Of a stretch of DNA of 32,755 nucleotides, positions 1 through 6,839 are shown piece by piece. This DNA comes from JBOGEB01 sp050743125 (GTDB lineage: Bacteria; Actinomycetota; Nitriliruptoria; Euzebyales; Egibacteraceae), in contig JBOGEB010000023.1 in assembly GCA_050743125.1 (NCBI GenBank), positions 1 to 32,755 of the forward strand. The letters run 5' to 3'. Every line of letters begins with the position of its first letter. The stretch's first letter is position 1. A model generated the notes under the pieces. The model was not told where the DNA came from. It was given only the letters and a program-made list of their open reading frames with translations, and did no database searches. Both the position numbers and the translations under genes were made by a program.

Positions 1-297
1 GCGTCACTGCACATCGGAAAAACAGCAACGTTATTTATGCCCAAGCTCTTAGGCGGGGCGTCCGGCTCGGGCTTGCCTTCCTCGGTCGGCTGGCCCGCGA
101 GCGCGAGCGCGTCGGCCTCCTCCGGCACGGATTCGGTGTGGCGGGGCGCGAGCATTCCGGCGATGTACCGCTCGGTCACCCGGTCCTCAGCGACCTCCTC
201 CTCCGGCTCACCTGCCGGCCCGAGCAGATCGGCCGAGCTCCTCCAGCCGCGCCCTGATCTGCGCCGGACTCGCCTTGCGCAACGCCTCCTCAGCCAT
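1..297 (-). pseudogene. small acidic hypothetical protein, frameshifted and cut by window edge
   Basis: Reading on the minus strand, an ATG at 297 lies 7-8 bases after a GGGAGG ribosome site and opens MAEEALRKASPAQIRARLEE. This frame stops at 208-210 after 29 residues. One base aside, the next frame continues without a stop to the window edge as a Glu/Pro-rich tail (EPEEEVAEDRVTERYIAGML and onward) with GC-rich third positions. The two parts read as one protein of about 98 or more residues with a single-base shift near 211-215. I do not recognise the family. Either it is a pseudogene or there is a base error in a draft assembly; similar lesions are common in the next 17 kb. Confidence 0.45.
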
Positions 298-556
298 ACC
301 GCCTCCCTTCGGAAGGGGCAGCGTACGCCGGGCATGCGACAGCGAGGTCGGTCCGCGGACCCGGCGTGGGCGGATCGCCGCTGCCCAGACTTTGCGGGGT
401 CGCTCACGCGAGGAGGAATGCGGTGTCAGGGGCTCGCCCGGATGAGCCACCGCCCTGAACGCGGGACCATGTCCGTGAAGCTACAGTAGTTACAAATTTG
501 TGAGCCTTGCCCTGCTTTTGCTAGGAGGCCTGGACGAAGGTCAATCGGGCCTACTC

Positions 557-1844
557 ATGAGCGCATCGAGCAACGACGCCTTGAACCCCGTCGCACGGTC
601 AGGGACCGGCGTGCCCGCCCTCGCGGTGGTCGACTCGCGGAACATGGTTCACCAGGCCGAGGAGGTCCTCGGCTACAGGGCCCGCCCCACCGTCACGGGT
701 GTCATCGACGCTTTGAGCCTGTATGGCTTCGAGGTGCTCGACGTGCACGTCGGCCTGGCGCTGGCTAGGAGCCGAGACCGCGAAGCTCTCTCCGAAGCCC
801 ACCGCGAGAACGCCGCGTACAAGCGTGAGGTCGAGGATCACCCGCGCGGCTGTGTCCTCGAAGGCGAACTACACATCAAGGACGGCGGTCGAGCTGAAGA
901 GAAGATGGTCGACGTGGCGTGTGCGGTGGACATCACCCAGCATGCCGTGCTGATCGCACAGGGCCAATCCCCGTATCGGGCCATCGTCGTGCTCTCCCAG
1001 GACATCGACCTCACACCCGCCTACGAGTTCGCGGTCACCGCGAAGAAGATCCCCCTCTACGTGGCCTCGTCCGGAGTGGTCGACAAGCGCGCGTACCCCG
1101 TACCTCCTGCTCGGGGAAGGGGCGTTCCTGCGTGCCTGCCCCACGGGACACAGCCCGTGCGGAGCAGCACTCCGAGACGCGATCGCACGGATGGCGCAGG
1201 AGCGGCGCCGCGGACGGTGGGCCTTCGAGCGGTTCGACCGGTCCCGGAACGGGCTGGTGATGCGGCACGCCTCCGGCGTCCCTGGCCTGGCCGACCCGAA
1301 GGAGCTTGGACGGCTGGAAGCAGGCGACGAGCGGGAGCTGTACGTCGCAGGCGTCGACTTCGGCGCGGGAGTACGGCAGTTTCCGCTGCTGACATTGACA
1401 CAGGAGAAGCCACGCGCGTCCCGGGATCTGCGGGAAGCCGTGGTCACGCGGCGGCTCGCGCCACGTGAGCTCGAGCTGAAGTTGTCGAACGGGCAGCTGG
1501 TCAAGGCGTATTGCGAGATCGGCCACTGCCTGTCCGGTGCCCACGTGCTGGTACAGGTCCGGCAGACACACCGACTTGTCGGCGCGCTGGCTCCCGCCAA
1601 GGCGCTGATCCAGGACGGCCCGGAGTTGGACCCCATGCACCCGCTGCTCGTCAAAGTGCTGACCGTGCGGGCGCCGTCGCGCGCCATCGGCATTGACGAG
1701 AAGGGTCAGCGCTGCACAGTCCTCGCCAACCGGGAAGCGGGCTTGAGGACTGGCCAGACGTTCGCCACCGTGCCGATCGACCTGAAGCCCCAAGGCCGAG
1801 AGCGATTAGTGGTGCAGGCGATCTCGTCCGCTTTGCCCTTTTGA
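557..1844 (+). pseudogene. NYN (PIN-like) domain protein with one frameshift
   Basis: The N-terminal part (from ATG 557) carries an NYN/LabA-type nuclease-like fold: ALAVVDSRNM with the first acidic residue (Asp26), a middle helical part, and VVLSQDIDLTPAYEFA, matching the S-x-D-x-D-x-x-P strand of this family. The frame breaks near 1096-1101 (DKRAYP). One base later YLLLGEGAFLRACPTG continues to a stop at 1844 through a Lys/Arg-rich C-terminal domain that I cannot name. Joined, the protein would be about 428 residues. NYN proteins are predicted metal-dependent RNases (family knowledge). An AGGAGG at 523-528 lies 28 bases before ATG 557, so the start is uncertain; GTG 500 is an alternative. 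It is a real pseudogene or an assembly error. Confidence 0.75.
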
Positions 1845-1862
1845 CCTGACCGCAGAACTACG

Positions 1863-1890
1863 CAGGAGGCGACCGAATAGCCGCCTCCTG
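1863..1890 (+). terminator. hairpin after the NYN gene
   Basis: CAGGAGGCG (1863-1871) pairs perfectly with CGCCTCCTG (1882-1890) across a 10-base loop, 18 bases after the stop at 1844. No T tract follows (GGAAAAG), which is usual for actinomycete terminators. Confidence 0.55.
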
Positions 1891-1965
1891 GGAAAAGTCG
1901 GGCCCTTACGTCCCGTACTGTGGACAAGATCAATCTACTCGCGGCCACGAAACGCTTCAATCCCT

Positions 1966-2330
1966 CTATGCGCAGCAGCTACGAGAGGCTACCCGGTAGC
2001 TGGGCGCGGCTTGCGGCGCCCAGCTACCGACAGGCGCGTTGGGCGAAGCCCGCTCATGCTCGTCTGACTCTTGTCTGACTGCGGACGTGGGAAGCGACCT
2101 CGCGAGCACTTGAGCAGCGCGCGGGCCCGTAGCGGCGAGGATGTGGGTGTAGACGCGCAGTAGCCGTGGCCCAGCGTCCCACGGTCGTGCGGAGGTCGAC
2201 GTCGTTGATAAGCATCTCGGTGGCGGCGCAGTAACGCAGGCTGCGGAGGTTGACTTGGACACCGAGACGCTTGATACCGAGGCGCTTGGGCAGCCGGACG
2301 AGGCGTCCTGACACGGTGTCCGGCGGCAGC
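1966..2330 (-). pseudogene. tyrosine-type integrase, C-terminal remnant
   Basis: Minus-strand frame from about 2330 to 2171 reads PPDTVSGRLVRLPKRLGI and NLRSLRYCAATEMLINDVDL, the box II region of actinobacterial phage-type integrases. A frameshift near 2170-2180 moves the reading to LLRVYTHILAATGPRAAQVL, which carries the catalytic Tyr (VYTH), and on to a stop at 1966. Upstream of about 2330 the catalytic domain is lost into the oppositely oriented recombinase fragment. The usual His of the HxxR box is Arg here, and the RLGHG stretch is destroyed by the shift, so it cannot be active. Confidence 0.75.
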
Positions 2331-2344
2331 AGCTCGCTCCCGGC

Positions 2345-2706
2345 GGGGCAGCCGCGAAGACGTTGCCCGCTGGCGCCGAGGGAGCCAAGATGCGCCGCAT
2401 GCGCGCCGAGGCGGACCGGCGCATGCTCGCCCAACGGCTACTGCGCCCGCCCCGTCGAGCCCGACTGCACCTTCGAGTCGATCTGCGAGACCTGCGCNNN
2501 NNNNNNNNNNNNNNNNNNNNNNNNNNNNNNNNNNNNNNNNNNNNNNNNNNNNNNNNNNNNNNNNNNNNNNNNNNNNNNNNNNNNNNNNNNNNNNNNNCCG
2601 CCCCACCTTGCAACGCTAACGTGACGACGCCGCTGCCAAGGGCCAAGGCGACCGCCAGCAGCTTTTCGACGGCCTGCTCGAACAACTCGGCGATCAGGCC
2701 TCGTGA
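2345..2706 (+). pseudogene. tyrosine recombinase C-terminal zinc-ribbon tail, broken
   Basis: The plus strand reads LPAGAEGAKMRRMRAEADRR, then after a one-base shift near 2431 NGYCARPVEPDCTFESICET followed by Cys, the four-Cys tail known from a group of actinobacterial transposase-like recombinases. A 100-N gap follows. After it the reading resumes as RPTLQR, a TAA stop (2617-2619), then RDDAAAKGQGDRQQLFDGLL to the real stop at 2704-2706. From memory the family has Gln (CAA) where the TAA stands. The body of the enzyme upstream is absent. It overlaps the next gene at GTGATG (2703-2708), so the two were probably translationally coupled. Confidence 0.7.
2498..2597. other. assembly gap (100 N)
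   Basis: Exactly 100 undetermined bases, the conventional filler for a scaffold gap of unknown length. It interrupts the zinc-ribbon tail of the recombinase remnant. From the recalled family sequence, only about ten residues (about 30 bases) should be missing here, so the true gap is probably shorter. Confidence 0.95.
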
Positions 2707-3533
2707 TGCGCCAGCCGCCGACCTTCTGTCCACCGGTCACTGTGACAGGCACGACCCGTCAGCTGGGTTGCGCCTGGTGCCACCAGCCGTTCACCGTTCC
2801 CGCCCGACCCGGGCCCGCGCCCAGCTACTGCCGACGCTCGCACCGCCAACGTGCCTTGCAAGCCCGCCGTCTGGCTGATGTCGCTGACGCCAAGCCAGCC
2901 GAGCAGGCAGCACCAAAACCCGTCACTGTGACCACACCGCCCCGCCTGCCCCGCCCGAACCGAGTTCCACCGCCCGCCATGCGCAGCCCGACCAGACCCT
3001 ACAGGTTGGCCTGGGCTGGCCGCCCCGCCACCGCCGAACCCGCGATCCGCTCGTCGAGTTGCTGTTCACGCTGTCCGACGAGCTCGCCGACCTGTGGGCC
3101 GCCGCCTGCCAGGTCGACGCCTACGCGCCGACCTCGACCAAGCCGACCCGAGCCGACCCGTCGATCTCGACCAGCTATCCGACGCCGTCGATGCCGCAGC
3201 CGGCGGCGACACGCCCGCGTTGTTGACCTCCCTGCAGCGCCTCGGACCCCAACACGCCTACCGGGCTGCCAGCATGGCCGCCCTCGACCGTCGCAACGCT
3301 CTCGGCATCCTGCGAGGACTCACCGACACTGCAACCCTGCTGACTCGAGCCGGAAAATCACTGCCCGCATGGCGTGCAATCGGCGCGCTCGACCAAGCCG
3401 CCGAACTGCTCCACACGCCGGCCGCAATCTCGCTGCCGCCGACACCGCCATCGTCACCGCCCTCACCGAAACAACCCGTCACAGTGACAAAACCGTCAAT
3501 CCGATATTCGTTCTTGCACGATCACTTGTATAA
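2703..3533 (+). pseudogene. recombinase-associated zinc-finger protein with PVTVT repeats, frameshifted
   Basis: The start at GTG 2703 or ATG 2706 opens MRQPPTFCPPVTVTGTTRQL, then CAWCHQPFT and YCRRSHRQRALQARR, a small CxxC...C treble-clef-like finger seen beside actinobacterial recombinases. PVTVT recurs at about 2734, 2920 and 3476. The good reading changes frame at least twice: a middle frame gives VELLFTLSDELADLWAAACQ (about 3055-3115), then another gives DLDQLSDAVDAAAGGDTPAL and a helical segment to about 3420, then the first frame closes with LAAADTAIVTALTETTRHSD. Three frames are needed to follow one protein, so the gene is dead or badly sequenced. Function is unknown; DNA binding is inferred from the finger. 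Confidence 0.6.
2736..3488. repeat. three 11-bp palindromes GTCAC-N-GTGAC
   Basis: Copies lie at 2736-2746 (centre T), 2922-2932 (centre T) and 3478-3488 (centre A). Each also encodes the VTVT part of the PVTVT repeat in the surrounding gene. Whether selection acts on the DNA palindrome, the peptide, or both cannot be decided from one sequence. Confidence 0.6.
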
Positions 3534-3994
3534 GCGCCGGATGCGCGACTCCGGCATCGGCCGCGTCCAGACGCTACAAGCCATGTTGTCTGGATGTGGC
3601 CGTCGGGGCCCGTTGGGCTCAGCAGTCATGGCAGGGGCGAACTGTACGGTCCGGGCTCAGAGGCTGTGGGACCCCAGCTTCATGCGGGAGGTCCGGTCCT
3701 CGCCCGCACCCGCAAGCGCTGTGCTCGCTGCAAGCCGCGGCAAGGTCGACCTTCGGTCTCGCGGACGGATCCACCGGGCGCGTGTGGCTCATGCCCTGCC
3801 AAGACACCGCTGCTGGATCTGCGATAGCCGGGGATATCGGAGGTCACCGCACCGCGCAATAACCGCCTCTCTGTCCGTAATGAGACCTGCGGCTCAAAAA
3901 TTTGTCCGCTAGCCCCCCCGACTAGAAGTTCACAGACACGATTCTGATGAGACGGCGGTGAGCGTGCCGCGCGGACGAGTCCCGGGAGGCGTGG
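3534..3994. other. no gene recognised
   Basis: Between the decayed finger gene and the sigma operon, no frame shows a family I know, and the open frames present lack good ribosome sites. The last 80 bases (GC-poorer around 3890-3950) probably hold the promoter of the operon that starts at 3995, but I see no clear -35/-10 pair. Confidence 0.4.
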
Positions 3995-4213
3995 GTGGAT
4001 CGATGGCAGATCAGCCCGATGTGGCTGACTCTCGCAGCGATGGTCGCTGGAGCGCTCATCACCATGGTGGTTACGGTGCCCAGCGTCAGGGCAGCAGCCC
4101 TAGCCGTGTCGACGGTGGTCACAGCGGCGACCTCCGTAGGGACGCTGATCTTGGCAAGGAATGGGCACGGCTCGCGCAATATGGGATCGCGCCGGGACGA
4201 GGACGAGGCATGA
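3995..4213 (+). CDS. small two-helix membrane protein
   Basis: The 72-residue product starts at GTG 3995 behind GGGAGG (3981-3987). Two hydrophobic stretches (MWLTLAAMVAGALITMVVTV and about residues 32-54, VRAAALAVSTVVTAATSVGT) predict two membrane helices, followed by a polar tail ending RRDEDEA. Its stop overlaps the start of the sigma-like gene (ATGA at 4210-4213), so the genes are co-translated. No family recognised. By position it could be a membrane partner or anti-sigma-like anchor for one of the two sigma-like proteins, but nothing in the sequence proves that. Confidence 0.65.
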   Translation: MDRWQISPMWLTLAAMVAGALITMVVTVPSVRAAALAVSTVVTAATSVGTLILARNGHGSRNMGSRRDEDEA

Positions 4214-4812
4214 CGGCAGCGCACCGCCTCGATGAAGAAGACGCGCAGGTCAACAGTCTTGCCGTACTCGCATTGCAAATCGCGCTCAAACGTGTTCCAA
4301 AACGGGAGGCTGAAGAGATCGCCCAAGCGGCCGTAGCCGCTTTCCTTGTAAGACGGCAAGACTCACAGAACCCTATCTACAATCCCGAAGCGTACGTCAC
4401 TCGCATCGTATACAACCTCATCTACGCACTGTGGAGGGAGCGCAAGTCTTACGCGCTCAGAGACGACACGATCATGACATTTGATGGGGTACCAGATCGT
4501 ACACAAGAGGATCCTTTCGATCGGGTTCTTGACCGGCTTCTTGCTAATGCCTTCTGTGAGGAAAACGTAGACCCGGTACTCACTGTGCGGGAACGCCAGA
4601 TCCTTGAACTGAAAGCGGACGGCCAATCCCGTCGGCAGATCGCCGACCAGCTAGGTGTGGCACCGGAGACGGTCAAGGACGCTGTACGGCGGGCGAAACG
4701 AAAGGGTCTGCGGGAGGCAGACTCGGAAAAGCAAGCGAGCCGACCAGCTGTCACTTGGTCGGCTCCCGAGGTAGTGCCCCCTCGTGACACGGAAGGCCTG
4801 CTGGATGAATGA
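4210..4812 (+). CDS. sigma-70-like (ECF-type) transcription factor
   Basis: 200 residues from ATG 4210, chosen for the ATGA overlap with the membrane gene; the open frame extends further upstream without support. Residues 20-75 (IALKRVPKREAEEIAQAAVA, then YVTRIVYNLIYALWRERKSY) resemble sigma region 2. Residues about 120-160 (LTVRERQILELKADGQSRRQ and IADQLGVAPETVKDAVRRAK) are a clear region-4/LuxR-like helix-turn-helix. The linker is long and acidic (DRTQEDPFDRVLDRL). It probably directs RNA polymerase or binds promoter DNA. It overlaps the next gene by 8 bases. Third-position GC is lower than in the right-hand genes, which fits acquired DNA. Confidence 0.7.
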   Translation: MTAAHRLDEEDAQVNSLAVLALQIALKRVPKREAEEIAQAAVAAFLVRRQDSQNPIYNPEAYVTRIVYNLIYALWRERKSYALRDDTIMTFDGVPDRTQEDPFDRVLDRLLANAFCEENVDPVLTVRERQILELKADGQSRRQIADQLGVAPETVKDAVRRAKRKGLREADSEKQASRPAVTWSAPEVVPPRDTEGLLDE

Positions 4813-5083
4813 TCCGAATGACCAGACGCTCGACAAGGTCACCTCGGAACAGTTCTGGGCTGGGGTGGGCGAAAAAATGCGCCGGCTCACCCAAGCAGAG
4901 CACACCACCTCTGCTCAAGCGCGTGCCGAAGCACAACGCCGCTACGACGAGCTTCGCCCTATCGCCGAGCGCATCGCATCCACCGAAGAGTTCTGGGTTG
5001 GAGTGCGTGAGAAAATGCGCCGGCTCACCCAAGCACAGGACACTACCTCTACTCAATCCGCCGTCGAGCACGACACCACCTGA
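4805..5083 (+). CDS. 92-residue protein with a tandem internal repeat
   Basis: Starts at ATG 4805, inside the end of the sigma-like gene. The protein contains two copies of a unit (SEQFWAGVGEKMRRLTQAEH and TEEFWVGVREKMRRLTQAQD) spaced 46 residues apart, joined by a helical, charged linker (AQARAEAQRRYDELRPIAER). The acidic-aromatic start and basic helix of each copy look like a peptide that docks onto a partner twice. No known family. Its stop TGA is directly followed by GTG 5084 of the next gene, so all four genes of this operon are translationally linked. Confidence 0.65.
   Translation: MNDPNDQTLDKVTSEQFWAGVGEKMRRLTQAEHTTSAQARAEAQRRYDELRPIAERIASTEEFWVGVREKMRRLTQAQDTTSTQSAVEHDTT
4847..5053 (+). 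repeat. 138-bp-period duplication inside the small gene
   Basis: The segment beginning GAACAGTTCTGGG (4847) recurs as GAAGAGTTCTGGG (4985). The stretch encoding KMRRLTQA is nearly identical in DNA, so the duplication is fairly recent or held under constraint. Confidence 0.7.
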
Positions 5084-5728
5084 GTGGCCAAGACCGAGGT
5101 CTTGGCAGCTTACGGCACTACGTGGGCTTCCGACGTTGCCGCTCGCGCCAATGTGGAGGGAGAGTGGCCTGTACTCGTTCGCGCTGCGGCGCAGGGCGAC
5201 GAGGAGGCGTGGAGCCAGCTCGTCGACCGGTTCAACGGGCTGCTCTGGGCGGTCACCTGGGCGCACCGGCTGAGACACGGCGACGCCGCCGACGTCGTGC
5301 AGGTGACCTGGACACGCCTGGTCGAGAACCTGGAGCGGATCCGCGATCCAGAGCATGTCGGTGCGTGGCTCGCGACGACCGCCCGGCGGGAGTGCCTGCG
5401 GGTGCTCGACAATGCCGGGCGGGCCTGGCCAATGGAAGAACCGCCTGAGCTGGCCATGCGCTACAGCGCCGATTCCGGGCCGGAGGTCGCCGTGTTGGCG
5501 TCCGAGCGGGACGTGCTGCTCCAGCGGGCCATGCGTGAGCTCTGTCCCCGCTGCCAGCGACTGCTCAACCTTCTGATAGCCCCCGACCAGCCCAGTTATG
5601 CGGAGGTTTCGGCGGCGCTTGACCTGCCGATCGGAAGTATCGGCCCGACCCGTGCCCGCTGCCTGGACTGCCTCCGCCGCCACGCCCTCCGCCTCGGCCT
5701 CGCCGACGCAGCGGAAGAATCTGTATAA
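5084..5728 (+). CDS. ECF-family RNA polymerase sigma factor
   Basis: 214 residues from GTG 5084, abutting the previous stop. Region 2 is plain: VRAAAQGDEEAWSQLVDRFN, DAADVVQVTWTRLVENLERI, DPEHVGAWLATTARRECLRV. Region 4 follows at about 145-200: LCPRCQRLLNLLIAPDQPSY then AEVSAALDLPIGSIGPTRAR, a helix-turn-helix. No zinc anti-sigma gene follows. It closes an operon whose second gene is also sigma-like, so the pair may act in sequence or compete. Confident as an ECF sigma; targets unknown. Confidence 0.85.
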   Translation: MAKTEVLAAYGTTWASDVAARANVEGEWPVLVRAAAQGDEEAWSQLVDRFNGLLWAVTWAHRLRHGDAADVVQVTWTRLVENLERIRDPEHVGAWLATTARRECLRVLDNAGRAWPMEEPPELAMRYSADSGPEVAVLASERDVLLQRAMRELCPRCQRLLNLLIAPDQPSYAEVSAALDLPIGSIGPTRARCLDCLRRHALRLGLADAAEESV

Positions 5729-6011
5729 CGTCATAGCAGATGAGCCGAGCACGCCCACACAACACACCTATGTCCCACGCATCCGGGACAACCGCCTCAA
5801 GGGCACGCATGAACGAGTCCAGGCGGTTTTGGCGCACGACCGAGGGAGCACAAGCGCGGATGGCGCTGGTACCGACACAAAACCTTCGCCGCTAGTCCGG
5901 GTCGCCTCGTCAGTTCCGCAAGCTCGCCAACCCGCTCTCGACCTCAGCAATCCGTATCCGGGGATACCAGAGGTTTCGAGGAACCAAGCAGAGGGAAGGC
6001 GCCACTCTTGA

Positions 6012-6041
6012 GTAGACTTGACCGTCTACTCTTACGTAGAC
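6012..6041. promoter_or_regulatory. mazEF operator: three alternating half-sites
   Basis: GTAGAC (6012-6017), GTCTAC (6024-6029) and GTAGAC (6036-6041) alternate in orientation at an exact 12-bp period, ending 7 bases before the antitoxin ATG. This is the layout expected for cooperative binding of ribbon-helix-helix antitoxin dimers (inference from the family). A TTGACC at 6018-6023 may be a -35 element covered by the operator. Confidence 0.65.
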
Positions 6042-6048
6042 TGCGGTT

Positions 6049-6246
6049 ATGGCAGAGACCACGACGATCCGCATCGACCGTGCCGTCCACGAGGAACTCA
6101 AACGGCTGGCGCGCGAGCGAGAGACGACCGTGGCGGACACCGTCGCCCGCGCAGTACGAATGTTGCGCCAGGAGTAGGTGGGCCAAGACCTCGCCCAGCC
6201 CTTGGAAAAGGCAGAGACCGACTGGCTCGATGCTGACCTCGGGTGA
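6049..6246 (+). pseudogene. mazE: ribbon-helix-helix antitoxin (MazE-like), interrupted by TAG
   Basis: From ATG 6049 the frame reads MAETTTIRIDRAVHEELKRL, a classic ribbon-helix-helix strand and helix, to residue 42, then TAG (6175-6177). The same frame continues VGQDLAQPLEKAETDWLDAD and ends at TGA 6244-6246. The acidic Trp-containing tail (ETDWLDADLG) is the typical toxin-binding end of this antitoxin group, so the TAG is a nonsense mutation in a 65-codon gene. A truncated 42-residue protein could still bind DNA. The toxin start (6230) overlaps the gene end. Confidence 0.75.
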
Positions 6247-6331
6247 CGTGGTCGAACTCGACCTCGGTGTGCCCACCGGATCCGAGGCAGGGCTGTTTCG
6301 TCCTGCGGTCGTGGTCACCGCCCAGTCGAGG
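6230..6331 (+). pseudogene. mazF: MazF-like endoribonuclease toxin, truncated
   Basis: ATG 6230 begins MLTSGDVVELDLGVPTGSEA then GLFRPAVVVTAQ, the N-terminal strands of the MazF/PemK fold. After about residue 32-34 the similarity ends, although the frame stays open to 6631 with a sequence unlike any toxin. Family members run about 110 residues, so two thirds of the barrel is missing, by deletion or insertion at about 6330. The start overlaps the antitoxin reading frame, as in functional pairs. Confidence 0.7.
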
Positions 6332-6839
6332 CGTTCGAGGTTGGCTTGGGGCTGGCGTTTGATGCTGCTGATGGGTGGCAAGGCTTGCATTGAGGATGTG
6401 TGTCGGGGGGAGCGGTGCCAAGGCTGTCGGCCTATCGGCCTATGCGAGCAGGTGCCACGGTCGAAGGTCCGAGGCAGCCCGAGGATCGTGCGGCTTGTTG
6501 CTCGTTGGACTGGCGTAGCTCCAGGAGATCGCGTACACCTCGTAGGGACACTGAGTGGGTGTCGAAGCCTCAGACCTGTTCGGTTGAGCCGCAGACCATA
6601 CGTGGGTTGGCAACCAGACAGGCGTGGGTAGTCGGTACCTGTCTTCGGGCAGTTACGAGCAGGAGTGGGGGAGCAGTGAAAACCGAGCACGGATCTGGTG
6701 TGGGTTACATATCTGTTGTCAATGGGCATATCCATGAGCTGGGCTAATGCGTTATTCCTGTAGGAAGTATTCGATCTTCGATGTAGGAGCACGTGCGCGC
6801 TCATCGTCATTATGGTCGCCGAAAGGCGGAAAGCGCTGT
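6332..6839. other. no gene recognised
   Basis: This stretch replaces the rest of mazF and leads up to the epimerase gene. I see no known domain on either strand. Composition drifts from GC-rich on the left to AT-richer after about 6640, so the compositional edge of the foreign epimerase segment lies here. The promoter of that gene should be in the last 100 bases. Confidence 0.4.

Noticed and set aside
3594..3827. Cys-rich 77-residue plus-strand ORF
   Set aside because: Four Cys residues resemble a knuckle, but there is no ribosome site, overlapping frames are equally open and nothing matches a known finger.
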